Shown here piece by piece: positions 1 to 10,100 of a stretch of DNA of 64,000 nt. The position numbers and the translations under genes are program-made. The stretch is from assembly GCA_023387375.1 (NCBI GenBank), contig JAEWIE010000040.1, positions 1 to 64,000 on the forward strand, given 5' to 3'. The notes beneath the pieces are model-generated. The model saw only the letters and a program-made list of their open reading frames with translations, ran no database searches and was not told where the DNA came from. Each line of letters starts with the position of its first letter. Position 1 is the stretch's first letter. The DNA is from Bacteroidota bacterium (GTDB taxonomy: Bacteria; Bacteroidota; Bacteroidia; Flavobacteriales; Weeksellaceae).

Positions 1-2366
1 ACGTCGGATTCTGTAATCTGACCCACTCCCTTGTGAAGGATATTAATTTGAATTTCCTCAGTAGAAAGCCTTTGTAGCTGATCTGAAAGCGCTTCCACAG
101 AACCGTCCACATCCCCCTTAAGGATGATGTTAAGTTCTTTAAAGTCTCCAAGAGCAATACGTCTTCCAATTTCATCAAGCGTAAGATGTTTTTTGGTTCG
201 GATCGATTGTTCTCTTTGAAGCTGCTCTCTTTTGTTTGCAATCGTTTTGGCTTCTTTTTCGTCTTCGAATACACGGAATTTATCCCCTGCTGTTGGCGCT
301 CCATCTAATCCTAAAATAGTCACAGGAATCGAAGGCCCTGCACCTTCCATAGGTTTTCCTCTTTCGTCTAACATGGCTTTTACTTTCCCGTGGTTTTTTC
401 CCGCAAGTACATAATCCCCTAATTTTAGAGTCCCCGATTGAATTAATACTGTGGAAATGTAACCTCTTCCTTTGTCTAAGGAAGCTTCAATCACTACTCC
501 CTGAGCATTTTTATCTGGATTGGCTTTTAATTCAAGCATCTCTGCCTGTAAAAGAACTTTTTCTAAAAGTTGGTCTACATTGGTACCAAATTTCGCCGAG
601 ATTTCTTGCACTTGAATATTTCCTCCCCAGTCTTCTACTAAGATATTCATTGCAGAAAGCTGCTCACGAATACGGTCTGCATTGGAAGTCGGTTTATCCA
701 CTTTATTGATCGCAATGATCATCGGTACGCCTGCTGCCTGAGAGTGAGCGATTGCTTCTTTTGTTTGAGGCATCACATCATCATCCGCCGCAATCACAAC
801 GATTACGATATCAGTAACTTGCGCTCCCCTAGCTCGCATCGCTGTAAAGGCTTCGTGACCTGGTGTATCTAAGAACGTAATTCTTTGCCCATTTTCTAAT
901 TTCACGTTGTAAGCTCCAATGTGCTGGGTAATCCCTCCGGATTCGCCCGCAATGACATTGGCCTTTCTAATGTAGTCCAGAAGGGAAGTTTTCCCGTGGT
1001 CCACGTGTCCCATGACGGTCACGATTGGGGCTCTAGGTAAAAGATCTTCTTCTTTGTCTGGTACTTCTTCCTCTGCTGCCTCTTCTAGGTCTGCATCGGA
1101 GAATTCAATATCATATCCAAATTCATCTGCAACCAATTGAAGCGTATCTGCTTCTAGTCTTTGGTTCATCGTAACCATTACTCCAAGAGAGAAGCAAGTA
1201 GAAATCACTTCCGTTGGGTTTACATCCATAAGGGACGCAAGTTCACCTACAGTAATGTATTCGGTTACTTTTAATGTTCTATCTTGTGCATCAAGCTCTT
1301 GTTGTAGCTCATCTTGCTCACGACGAACAGATCTCTTATCTCTTCTGTGTTTCGCTCCTTTGCTTTTGCCTCCTTTGTTGGTAAGCTTCTCTAGAGTCTC
1401 ACGAATTTGGTTTTTAACTTGCTCATCTGTAAGCTCCACTGGCATCACGCGTTCTCCACGACGACCTGTGCCTTTCTTACCTCCACCTTGATTTGGACGG
1501 TTATGTCCTCCTTGGTTTGAGCGATTGCCTCCCCCCTGGTTAGGACGATTTTGATTTCCGGTGTTACCTGAAGATTGTGTTCCTGGTGTAGCCGGCTTTT
1601 CAATTCTCTTTCTTTTCTTTTTCTTCCCAGAATCTTTACTCTTCGATTGGAATTGAGTAAGATCTACTGTTTGCTTAAGAATTTTAGGACCGTCCAATTT
1701 TTTATATTGGGTTTTAATCACTTCAGATTCCTGTCCTTGAGGTGAATCTACAGTTTCATTTGACTCTGTCGTCGATTCTTTCACCTCTTCTTTCTTAGGC
1801 TCAGGCGCTATAGATTTTTCTGCTTTCACTTTCACAGGCTCTTTCACTTCGCTCACCTCCTCAGTCGGTTTTGACTCTTTGGATTGGGTCTTCTGCTTAG
1901 GCTTAGAAGAACTCTCAATCTTAGTAAGATCAATTTTTCCAAGCACATTGAATTCTGTTTTGGCAGCTTTGATCACCTCTGGCTCCACCTCCTCAGCGGC
2001 CTTTGGCTTCTCTTCTGCTTTTGGCGCAGGCGCTTCTGCAGGCGTCGCTGAAGCTCCTTCTAAATCAATTTTACCAAGAATTCTTGTTTCTGGCTTTAGA
2101 CTCGCTTTGGCTCTTATGACCTCAGGCTTCTTCTCTTCTAGTTCTAGCTTCTCTTCTGGAACCTTCGAGATGACAACCTCATGGGATGCTTTTCTTTGTT
2201 CCCCGTCTTTGGCGAACTCAGCTTCCAATGCAGAATATGCCGCTTCTTCTAATTGAGCGTTCGGATTGCTTTCGACCTCGAAACCTTTAGAGTGTAGAAA
2301 TTCCACCATCCTTGACATCGAGATATTAAACTCCTTAACCGCTTTATTTAATCTAATTTTTGGCAT
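1..2366 (-). CDS. infB: Translation initiation factor IF-2, 3' end outside the window
   Basis: IF-2 is the GTPase that places initiator tRNA on the 30S subunit and drives subunit joining. Read on the minus strand from an ATG at 2366, the frame stays open to the window edge, giving the first ~788 residues. Residues 1-50 look like the IF-2 N-terminal fold ([14 protein letters not shown]). A long Lys/Glu/Pro-rich linker follows, with a Gly-Asn-Gln-Arg repeat near residues 270-300. The G domain starts near residue 450 (MGHVDHGKT, then DTPGHE and NKVD), followed by the start of the domain II region. It is the last visible gene of the rimP-nusA-infB operon, 59 bp after nusA. The linker is long, as is usual in Bacteroidota. 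Confidence 0.97.
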   Translation of the reverse strand, partial: MPKIRLNKAVKEFNISMSRMVEFLHSKGFEVESNPNAQLEEAAYSALEAEFAKDGEQRKASHEVVISKVPEEKLELEEKKPEVIRAKASLKPETRILGKIDLEGASATPAEAPAPKAEEKPKAAEEVEPEVIKAAKTEFNVLGKIDLTKIESSSKPKQKTQSKESKPTEEVSEVKEPVKVKAEKSIAPEPKKEEVKESTTESNETVDSPQGQESEVIKTQYKKLDGPKILKQTVDLTQFQSKSKDSGKKKKRKRIEKPATPGTQSSGNTGNQNRPNQGGGNRSNQGGHNRPNQGGGKKGTGRRGERVMPVELTDEQVKNQIRETLEKLTNKGGKSKGAKHRRDKRSVRREQDELQQELDAQDRTLKVTEYITVGELASLMDVNPTEVISTCFSLGVMVTMNQRLEADTLQLVADEFGYDIEFSDADLEEAAEEEVPDKEEDLLPRAPIVTVMGHVDHGKTSLLDYIRKANVIAGESGGITQHIGAYNVKLENGQRITFLDTPGHEAFTAMRARGAQVTDIVIVVIAADDDVMPQTKEAIAHSQAAGVPMIIAINKVDKPTSNADRIREQLSAMNILVEDWGGNIQVQEISAKFGTNVDQLLEKVLLQAEMLELKANPDKNAQGVVIEASLDKGRGYISTVLIQSGTLKLGDYVLAGKNHGKVKAMLDERGKPMEGAGPSIPVTILGLDGAPTAGDKFRVFEDEKEAKTIANKREQLQREQSIRTKKHLTLDEIGRRIALGDFKELNIILKGDVDGSVEALSDQLQRLSTEEIQINILHKGVGQITESD

Positions 2367-2425
2367 TTATACTTTTTAACTTTTGTTTTTATTGGTGCAT
2401 CGAAGTGAACTAGAGTTAAGACAAC

Positions 2426-3661
2426 TTAATCCTCAAATTCTTCTTTAAGAATCTGTTTCACTTCCTCTATGGTCTCCTCTTCAAGGTCAGTCATGTTCAG
2501 AAGACTGTCCGTGTCTTTGTCTAGGACACTTTTTGCTGTATTAAGACCTACTTTTTTAAATTCATTTAAGATCCAAAGTTCGATGTCGTCCGAGAATTCG
2601 CTTAATTCGACGTCATCCTCTTCTACCGTCTCACGGTATACATCAATCTCAAAATCACTTAACCAGGAAGCAAGGCGAATGTTTTGTCCGTGCTTACCAA
2701 TTACTTTTGAAATCTCCTCAACCGGTGTGTACACAAGAGCGTATCCCGTTTCTGGATTAATTTCTATTTTGTTGACAGTGACATTTCCAAGGGCTCTTTT
2801 CACCATGATTTCAGGGTTTTTAGACCATTGGATCACGTCAATATTTTCATTTCTTAATTCGCGAACAACGCCGTGAATTCTTGACCCTCTTACCCCTACG
2901 CAGGCACCTACAGGATCAATTCTATCGTCGTATGCATCTACTGCAATTTTCGCCTTCTCACCAGGAATACGCACTACTTTCTTCAAAATAATAGTTCCGT
3001 CTTGAATTTCTGGAATCTCCAGTTCAAGAAGTTTCTCAAGAAATTTAGGCGCTGTACGAGAGACAATAATTTGAGGCTTAGCTCCTTTAAAGTCTACACT
3101 TTCTACAATCGCTCTTACGTTTTCTCCTTTCTTAAAGAAGTCAGAAGGAATTTGGTTTTCTTTAGGAAGAATAAACTCATTTCCATCGTCATCTAATAGA
3201 ATTACATGTTTGTGGCGAATATGGTGAACCTCTCCTACGACAATTTCTCCGATCCGGTCGTGAAACTGTTCATAAAGAAGCGCATTGTTATGCTCTTGCA
3301 ATTTGGTAGCCAAAATCTGCTTCAAAGTTAAGATATTTCTTCTACCTAACTGCGCCACGGGAATTTCCATGGTGAAATCTTCCCCTACTTCAAACGTAGG
3401 ATCTATTTTTTTGGCTTGCGAAATCTCAATTTCCAAATCGTCGTCTTCAGACATTTCATCCTCAACAATCTTTTTATTTAAGAAGATTTGAAAATCGCCT
3501 TTATCTGGGTTTACAATCACATCAAAATGATCGTCTGAGTCGTATCTCTTTCTTAGTAGCGTTTTTAGGGAATCTTCGATGATGGCCATCAGGTCAATTT
3601 TACTGATACTTTTCTCATCTTTAAAATCACCAAACGCTTCAATTAAAGCTAAATTATCCAT
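2426..3661 (-). CDS. nusA: Transcription termination/antitermination factor NusA
   Basis: NusA binds RNA polymerase and nascent RNA and modulates pausing, termination and antitermination. The 411-residue protein has the N-terminal polymerase-binding domain (about 1-125), an S1 domain (about 133-200), KH1 (around GACVGVRGSRI) and KH2 (around VIGKHGQNIRLAS). After KH2 there is only a short acidic tail, so the acidic repeats of E. coli NusA are absent, as in many bacteria outside the gamma-proteobacteria. It sits between rimP (64 bp) and infB (59 bp) in the conserved operon order. The ATG at 3661 gives the expected N-terminus (MDNLALIEAFGDFKDEK). Confidence 0.97.
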   Translation of the reverse strand: MDNLALIEAFGDFKDEKSISKIDLMAIIEDSLKTLLRKRYDSDDHFDVIVNPDKGDFQIFLNKKIVEDEMSEDDDLEIEISQAKKIDPTFEVGEDFTMEIPVAQLGRRNILTLKQILATKLQEHNNALLYEQFHDRIGEIVVGEVHHIRHKHVILLDDDGNEFILPKENQIPSDFFKKGENVRAIVESVDFKGAKPQIIVSRTAPKFLEKLLELEIPEIQDGTIILKKVVRIPGEKAKIAVDAYDDRIDPVGACVGVRGSRIHGVVRELRNENIDVIQWSKNPEIMVKRALGNVTVNKIEINPETGYALVYTPVEEISKVIGKHGQNIRLASWLSDFEIDVYRETVEEDDVELSEFSDDIELWILNEFKKVGLNTAKSVLDKDTDSLLNMTDLEEETIEEVKQILKEEFED

Positions 3662-3725
3662 TACTTTGTTCTTATTAAAAGTTTCATGTTGCCTTTTCTT
3701 TTCTCTATTTTTTTAAGCAGTTTGT

Positions 3726-4193
3726 TTAAAATTTAAGTGCGACGGTCGCTTTCTTTATATCAGAGAGCAAGATTTCACGCTCTTCTTCGACGTCCACTTT
3801 TCCTTTTCCTACTTCTTTCGGTTTCCGATAGCGCAGAATTAAGGTGATTTCATCCTCTTCTACACGGCTAAGCTCTCCTTCGATTTCACTTGAATCTTGA
3901 AGAACCACGTTTAAATCACGCCCTATGTTTTTGCGAAATTGTCTAACCCTCGTGAGCGGTTCGCTCAGTCCTGCAGAACCTACCTGCAAACTAAAGTCTC
4001 GCTCTTCACGATTTAGATTAAATTCGATCGCCCTACTGGCGTCTAAGCAATCCTGTAGAGTCACGCCATTATCACCGTCTAACACGACGTTCACCTCGTC
4101 AGAGGCTGAAATTTTCAAATCAATCAGAAACAGATCTTCTCTTTGCTCTAGAAAATCATTCAATAACTGCTCAACCTGCTTTTTAAATTCCAT
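3726..4193 (-). CDS. rimP: Ribosome maturation factor RimP
   Basis: RimP helps assemble the 30S subunit. I use the ATG at 4193 (MEFKKQVEQLLNDF), which gives 155 residues, the family length. The frame is open further to an ATG at 4244, but that would add a basic 17-residue leader encoded by a terminator-like hairpin, so it is less likely. The N-terminal alpha/beta domain carries the LDGDNGVTLQDCLDASRAIE segment, followed by the typical GLSEPLTRVRQFRKNIG stretch and a C-terminal SH3-like barrel. It is first gene of the rimP-nusA-infB operon. A TATCTTTG box on the minus strand at 4264-4271 is the probable operon promoter. Confidence 0.93.
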   Translation of the reverse strand: MEFKKQVEQLLNDFLEQREDLFLIDLKISASDEVNVVLDGDNGVTLQDCLDASRAIEFNLNREERDFSLQVGSAGLSEPLTRVRQFRKNIGRDLNVVLQDSSEIEGELSRVEEDEITLILRYRKPKEVGKGKVDVEEEREILLSDIKKATVALKF

Positions 4194-4212
4194 GTTCAAA
4201 ATATTTCGAACG

Positions 4213-4241
4213 AAAAAAGGCTTTCTACGCGAAGGCCTTTT
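4213..4241 (-). promoter_or_regulatory. Terminator-like hairpin in the rimP-nusA-infB leader
   Basis: On the minus strand a 7-bp stem (AAAAGGC at 4241-4235 pairing with GCCTTTT at 4221-4215) with a 13-base loop runs into a run of T. It lies between the promoter box (4264-4271) and the rimP ATG (4193), so it would be in the 5' leader. It has the shape of an intrinsic attenuator. NusA autoregulation of this operon is known in E. coli; a link here is inference. Confidence 0.45.
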
Positions 4242-4263
4242 CATCTGTTCTCTAAATCTTCGG

Positions 4264-4271
4264 CAAAGATA
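4264..4271 (-). promoter_or_regulatory. -7 box, rimP-nusA-infB promoter
   Basis: TATCTTTG on the minus strand matches the Bacteroidota TAnnTTTG consensus and lies about 70 bp upstream of the rimP ATG. Confidence 0.6.
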
Positions 4272-4507
4272 CGTAAATAATTAGTAACTTCAAAATTAAT
4301 GCATTAACCTCTACCAACAAGATCTTCTTAGCAATTACAACAAATTCAAAAACATGTTCAATTCATCGCGCAATCCTCTATCAACCAAAGCGATATCACT
4401 AAACTATGCTTAGGAATTTAATTTAAAACAGTAAGGGACGAGGCAAGTTTCAGTATTTAGTGACAAGCGGCATTTTTTTTCTAAATTTGCAGGAGCAATA
4501 AAACGTT
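4272..4507. other. Divergent intergenic region, rimP / ugd
   Basis: AT-rich spacer between divergent promoters. Apart from the two TAnnTTTG boxes at its ends I see no gene, repeat or strong hairpin. Confidence 0.6.
4482..4489 (+). promoter_or_regulatory. -7 box, ugd promoter
   Basis: TAAATTTG, 18 bases before the ugd ATG at 4508. Confidence 0.6.
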
Positions 4508-5827
4508 ATGAATATTACGATTGTAGGAACCGGCTACGTAGGTCTGGTCACAGGCACAACTCTTGCCGAACTCGGAAACTCTGTTTACTGTGTAGATGTC
4601 GACAAGTCCAAAGTAAAGCAAATGCAAAACGGACAAATCCCTATCTATGAGCCGAATTTAGAAGAAATGTTCCTTCGTAACATTCAAGCTGGGCGTCTGC
4701 ACTTCACAACGGATCTTAAGGAAGCGCTCGCAGAGTGCGAAGTGATTTACCTAGCCCTGCCCACTCCTCCAGGAGAAGACGGCTCGGCAGACCTATCCTA
4801 TGTACTAAGCGTGGCTGGACAAATCGGTGAGCTAATGGAAAGCTACAAAATGGTGGTCAACAAATCGACCGTTCCTGTCGGAACAGCGCAAAAAGTAAGC
4901 GAGCTTATCGCTTCCAAAACAAACCTTCCTTTTGATGTGGTTTCAAATCCTGAGTTTTTACGAGAGGGATTTGCCGTGGAAGACTCCATGAATCCTGCAC
5001 GCGTAATCGTAGGGACACAAAGTGCCAAGGCAAAGGAAATCATGTCCAAAATTTACCAACCTTTCACCAATACAGGCGTTCCTATTATTTTCATGGATGA
5101 AAAATCATCGGAGCTTACAAAATATGCCTCGAATTCCTTTTTGGCCGTGAAGATTACCTTCATGAATGAGATTGCTAATTATTGCGAAAAAGTAGGTGCG
5201 GATGTAGACATGGTAAGATTAGGAATGGGATCTGATGACCGAATCGGTCAACGATTCTTATTCCCTGGAATTGGATACGGAGGGAGCTGTTTCCCAAAAG
5301 ACGTAAAGGCGTTAATTCGCTCTGGAAAAGAAGAAGATTTTGATTTCAAAATCCTAGAATCCACCGAGGATGTAAATCAAAAACAAAAAGTAATTCTCCT
5401 AGACGATATGGAGGCATATTTTGGCGATCTAAAAGGCAAAAAAATCGCCTTGTGGGGACTTGCTTTCAAAGCCAATACAGACGACATTCGAGAGGCCTCT
5501 TCTTTAGATAATATTAAACTCTTACTTAAAAAAGGAGCTGAAATCACGGCCTATGACTCCGTTGCCGAGGCGAATGTGAGAAAAGTATTAGGATCTAAAA
5601 TAAACTACGCCAGCAACATGTACGATGCGCTCGAAGGTGCAGATGCACTTTTGATCGCGACAGAATGGCCTGAGTTCAAAAATCCAAATTTTGAGTTGAT
5701 GGCAGAGAAAATGAACCAAAAGGTGATTTTTGATGGAAGAAACCTTTATCCATTAGAAAGGCCCTCACAACATAAATTTTATTACAAAAGCATTGGACGT
5801 AAAACAGTGGACCCAAGAAATAAATAA
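4508..5827 (+). CDS. ugd: UDP-glucose 6-dehydrogenase
   Basis: Oxidises UDP-glucose to UDP-glucuronate with two NAD+, supplying precursors for surface polysaccharide. The 439 residues show the N-terminal NAD-binding Rossmann motif (VGTGYVGLVTG, about residues 6-16), the family stretch STVPVGTAQKV, the central helical domain, and the catalytic segment GYGGSCFPKDV with Cys261 as nucleophile. The C-terminal UDP-binding domain includes ALWGLAFKANTDDIREA. It is monocistronic in appearance, with its own promoter box. No polysaccharide genes lie next to it, and a related UDP-sugar dehydrogenase (such as UDP-ManNAc dehydrogenase) is less likely given the length and motifs. Confidence 0.93.
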   Translation: MNITIVGTGYVGLVTGTTLAELGNSVYCVDVDKSKVKQMQNGQIPIYEPNLEEMFLRNIQAGRLHFTTDLKEALAECEVIYLALPTPPGEDGSADLSYVLSVAGQIGELMESYKMVVNKSTVPVGTAQKVSELIASKTNLPFDVVSNPEFLREGFAVEDSMNPARVIVGTQSAKAKEIMSKIYQPFTNTGVPIIFMDEKSSELTKYASNSFLAVKITFMNEIANYCEKVGADVDMVRLGMGSDDRIGQRFLFPGIGYGGSCFPKDVKALIRSGKEEDFDFKILESTEDVNQKQKVILLDDMEAYFGDLKGKKIALWGLAFKANTDDIREASSLDNIKLLLKKGAEITAYDSVAEANVRKVLGSKINYASNMYDALEGADALLIATEWPEFKNPNFELMAEKMNQKVIFDGRNLYPLERPSQHKFYYKSIGRKTVDPRNK

Positions 5828-5894
5828 TCTTTCGCCCTTTTTCTGTGTTTGCGCTTAATTTTATAACACTGAATTAACCTTAAAAATCTCCGCA

Positions 5895-6563
5895 ATGAGT
5901 AAATCCTATGAAATCCTTTTTCAAAACAACGAAAAATGGATTGAGTCCAAACTACAAGAAGATCCTGAATTTTTTCAAAAATTAGCAGCAGGTCAAAAAC
6001 CGGAATACCTTTATATTGGTTGTAGTGACTCAAGAGCCACTGCAGAAGAGTTATTAGGACTAAAACCTGGAGAGTTATTTGTGCACCGCAATATCGCAAA
6101 CGTGGTCAACACACTTGATATGAGCTCTACGGCCGTGATTCAATATGCCGTAGAACATCTTAAAGTAAAGCACATTATGGTTTGTGGACACTACGGATGT
6201 GGAGGTGTAAAAGCCGCGATGACTCCCGAAGATTTGGGACTTTTGAATCCGTGGCTTAGAACCATTCGCGACGTGTACAGAACCTACCAGCATGAACTGG
6301 ATCAGATTGAGTGCGACAAAGAGCGATACAAACGTCTCGTGGAGCTAAACGTGATTGAACAGTGTATCAATGTAATAAAAATGGCTTGCGTACAAGAGCG
6401 CTATATTCAGGAAGATTACCCTATTGTTCACGGTCTTGTCTTTGATATGGCTACAGGCAAACTAATTGATTTAGAAATCGATTTTGAAGAAATCCTTAAG
6501 GATATTCAGAAAGTGTACGATCTAACCAACTCAACTTGGGTGATGAACAAAGAAAAAAAGTAG
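5895..6563 (+). CDS. can: Beta-class carbonic anhydrase
   Basis: Interconverts CO2 and bicarbonate in the cytoplasm. The 222-residue protein has the zinc ligands of the plant-type beta class: Cys43 and Asp45 in GCSDSRA, His99 and Cys102 in CGHYGCGG, with Asp45/Arg47 as the usual catalytic dyad. The segment KPGELFVHRNIANVV is also typical. It is 67 bp downstream of ugd on the same strand and ends 14 bp from the convergent pth gene; both stop codons lie in a shared hairpin. Confidence 0.95.
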   Translation: MSKSYEILFQNNEKWIESKLQEDPEFFQKLAAGQKPEYLYIGCSDSRATAEELLGLKPGELFVHRNIANVVNTLDMSSTAVIQYAVEHLKVKHIMVCGHYGCGGVKAAMTPEDLGLLNPWLRTIRDVYRTYQHELDQIECDKERYKRLVELNVIEQCINVIKMACVQERYIQEDYPIVHGLVFDMATGKLIDLEIDFEEILKDIQKVYDLTNSTWVMNKEKK

Positions 6564-6584
6564 AGATCCCCTTTTTTCTACTTT
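6557..6584. terminator. Bidirectional terminator shared by can and pth
   Basis: 8-bp inverted repeat (AAAGTAGA at 6557-6564, TCTACTTT at 6577-6584) with a T-rich loop. The TAG stops of both convergent genes lie inside the two arms. Confidence 0.6.
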
Positions 6585-7141
6585 CCGTTAAATGCGGACA
6601 TCGTATTTTGAATCCCTGCGAAGACAAAACTTAAAGAGGCGAGAGAGAACTGCTCGATTCGAGACTCTAGGTCTTTTCTCTCCTCTTCATTCCAATGCCC
6701 TAGCACATAATCCACTTGTTTCCCTTCCGAGAAATCAGCGGAAATCCCAAAACGAAGTCTAGGGTAGTTTTGGGAACCTAGTTCCTGCTCCATACTTCTT
6801 AGTCCGTTGTGTCCAGCGCTGGAACCCTTTGCTTTCATGCGTAAAGTTCCAAAGGGAAGTGCAAGATCGTCGGTCACCACAAGCAAATTAGATAGGGGTA
6901 TGTTTTCTTTTGCCATCCAGTATTTGACCGCTTTGCCTGACAAATTCATATAGGTATCTGGTTTCAAAAGCAAAACTTTACGACCCTTGTATTTTCCTTC
7001 TGCCATCCAACCAAAGTTCGTGGTAGCAAAGGGTACGTCCAAGGTTTTTGCAATTTGATTCACCACCTTGAACCCTACATTATGCCTTGTTTCTTCGTAC
7101 TCTTCGCCTTTGTTCCCAAGGCCTACAATTAGATATTTCAT
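6578..7141 (-). CDS. pth: Peptidyl-tRNA hydrolase
   Basis: Releases tRNA from peptidyl-tRNA dropped by stalled ribosomes. The 187 residues start with the family signature (LIVGLGNKGEEYEETRHNVGF), which contains Asn10 and the catalytic His20. TDDLALPFGTLRMKAKGSSAGHNGLRSME follows, another hallmark region with the conserved Asp and GHNG. It lies 35 bp downstream of mfd on the same strand and is likely co-transcribed with it. Length and motifs leave little doubt. Confidence 0.97.
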   Translation of the reverse strand: MKYLIVGLGNKGEEYEETRHNVGFKVVNQIAKTLDVPFATTNFGWMAEGKYKGRKVLLLKPDTYMNLSGKAVKYWMAKENIPLSNLLVVTDDLALPFGTLRMKAKGSSAGHNGLRSMEQELGSQNYPRLRFGISADFSEGKQVDYVLGHWNEEERKDLESRIEQFSLASLSFVFAGIQNTMSAFNGK

Positions 7142-7176
7142 AGTTTCTTTTTCCGTTTGGTAGAAGATTAAACCCT

Positions 7177-10100
7177 TTAATTTTTAGGGGCAGATCTTAA
7201 GATACGCTCTAGGAGCTGAGTTACTTCATCCACAGAGTCCACCTTTTCCTTTCGGAAGATTAATTGGCTTCCTTCTTTGGTATGTTTCTCTTTTAAAATA
7301 GCTTCCTCAGGACTGGCCGAAAGATAGGAAATCAAATGGCTAAATTGAGGGGAGGTATAAAATTTATCTTGGGGATTGCTTGGGAAGTATCCTAAAAACA
7401 CGCTGCTTTTAATTACTACTTTTTCAAAACCGATGGACTGGGCAAGCCATTTAAGTTCGACCGATTTTAAAAGGTTTTCGCCCTCTTTTGGAAGCGGTCC
7501 AAATCGGTCAATTAGCTCATGTTCAATGCGAAGCAGCCCAATCGAATCTTTGACCTCAGCGAGTTTTTGATACAAAGAAAGCCTTTCCTCTGTACTTTGC
7601 ACATAATAATCGGGAAGCATTAGCTCCAAATCGGTATCAATATTCACATCGCGTTTGACCTTTACAAGTTTACTTCTTTGCTCTTCGTTCTCAAACAAAT
7701 CCTCAAAAGATTCGTCGTTTTGAAGCTCTTCAAGCGCTTCCTGCATGATTTTTTGATAGGTTTCAAATCCCATTTCGTTGATAAACCCACTTTGCTCGGC
7801 ACCCAGCAAATCCCCCGCTCCCCGAATCTCGAGGTCCTTCATCGCAATTTGGAATCCACTTCCTAAATCGGAGAACTGTTCGATGGCTTCGAGTCGTTTG
7901 CGAGCTTGCGAGGAGATTAAATCATAAGACGGGGTCACCAAATAGCAAAATGCCTTTCGATTGCTTCTTCCCACTCGACCCCTCATTTGGTGAAGGTCGG
8001 CCATTCCGAATCGTTGTGCATCGTTGATAAACATCGTATTTGCATTGGGAACATCTACTCCACTCTCGACAATAGTCGTGGAGACTAGAACATCGTATTT
8101 CCCTTCCATAAAATCGAGTATGTTTCGCTCTAAAGTTTTTCCATCCATTTGACCGTGACCTGTTATGACCCTTGCATCCGGAACAAGTCTTTGGATAAGA
8201 CCTGCAATTTCTTTTAAGTTTTCAATTCTATTGTTGATGAAATAAACCTGACCATCCCGCTGTAGTTCATAAGAAATCGCATCGCGAATAATTTCTTCAT
8301 CGAATGCAACGGACTCTGTTTGGACAGGTTGACGGTTTGGGGGTGGCGTTTTAATAACCGATAGATCTCGGGCGGCCATTAAGGAAAACTGAAGTGTTCT
8401 TGGAATTGGTGTCGCCGTGAGTGTTAAGGTATCCACATTGCTTTTCAAGGTTTTGAGTTTGTCTTTCACCCCGACTCCAAACTTGTGCTCCTCGTCAATA
8501 ATTAGAAGACCCAAATCTTTGAAAACAATGTCCTTACCCACCAGTTGATGCGTTCCAATGACAATGTCAATCTTGCCATTCTTAAGTCCTTCTTTTGTTT
8601 CCGCTTTTTGCTTGCTGGTTCTAAAGCGGTTTAAATAGGAAACCGTCACCGGAAAATCTTTTAGACGCTCCTGAAAGCTACGGTAATGTTGGAACGCAAG
8701 AATAGTAGTAGGAACTAACATCGCCACTTGCTTTCCATCCGTTGCCGCCTTAAATGCCGCCCGAATGGCTACCTCGGTTTTTCCAAATCCTACATCTCCA
8801 CAAACCAATCGGTCCATCACTCCTTGCGCCTCCATGTCTTTTTTCACATCTTGAGTCGCCTTTTCTTGATCGGGCGTGTCTTCATAAATAAAACTGGCTT
8901 CCAGTTCATTTTGAAGATAGGTGTCTGGCGTAAAGGCGAAGCCTTTTGCGCTTTTGCGCTTTGCATAAAGTTCAATTAAATCAAAAGCGATTTGCTTTAC
9001 TTTCGCTTTGGTTTTTGCTTTGAGGGATTTCCAAGCAGGCGAACCCAGTTTCGAAAGCACAACTGCTTTGCCTTCAGGCCCTGTGTATTTTGAAATTTTA
9101 TGCAGTGAGTGAATACTCACATAAAGCAAATCATTATTCTTGTACGAAAGTTTAAAACATTCCTGAATTCTACCATTGTTATTCACCTTGACAAGTCCCA
9201 TGAATTTTCCAATTCCATGGTCAATATGAGTAATGTAATCTCCTACTTGCAAAGACATAAGGTCTTTTAAGGTAAGCTGCTCTGATTTGGCAAATTCATT
9301 TTTTGTTTTGTAGCGCTGAAAGCGATCAAATATCTGGTGATCGGTATAAACCGAAATTTTTAGTTTTGGATCCACGAAGCCTTCATGGAGTTCAGATTTA
9401 AAGCTTTTAAAACTTAAATCATGATTCAACTCTTGAAGAATACTCTCAAGCCTCTCCTTTTGTTTTGGGGAACTAAATGAAATCCACATCTCATACCCAT
9501 CCTTTCTTTTTATTTTCAAGTCTTCCGCAAGAAATTCAAAATTTTTGTGAAACGTGGGTTGGGGCTGTAAAGGATATTCAATTAAGTGAGATCCTGGAAG
9601 TCGCTGGGAAGAAAAGTCAATTAATTTAAATTTCTGGAGGCTTTTCTCTAAATCTGATTTTGAAATAAATAGTTCGTCTGGACTCTGGTGCTTTATGTCC
9701 TTGTTTAGGTTTTCAAAATTAGCCTCCGCTTTCTGGTAAAAAGCATCGATTTGACCCGATCCTAGTTCTAAGTTTCTACTTACCACAATTGAATCCTTAG
9801 GGAATAGCTCCAAAAAACTCGTACGAGTCCTGCTAATGGCATAGCTCATATTGGAAACGAGTTGAAAAGAACTTACTTTTTCCACAGAAAGCTGGCTTTC
9901 TATATCAAAGGTCTTGATGGACTCAAGTTCACTCCCAAAAAGACTTAGCCTGTAGGGCTGTTCATTGGAGTAGGAAAAGATATCCACGATTCCTCCTCGA
10001 ACAGAATACTCTCCCGGTTCCGAGACAAAATCTCGGCGCGTAAAATGGTATTTCTCTGCTAATTCCTCTTCAAAATCAGAAGGAAGTGATTCGCCCACTC

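Noticed and set aside
2469..2876. Plus-strand frames over nusA, rimP and other genes
   Set aside because: Shadows of well-supported genes on the opposite strand, with no protein-like features.
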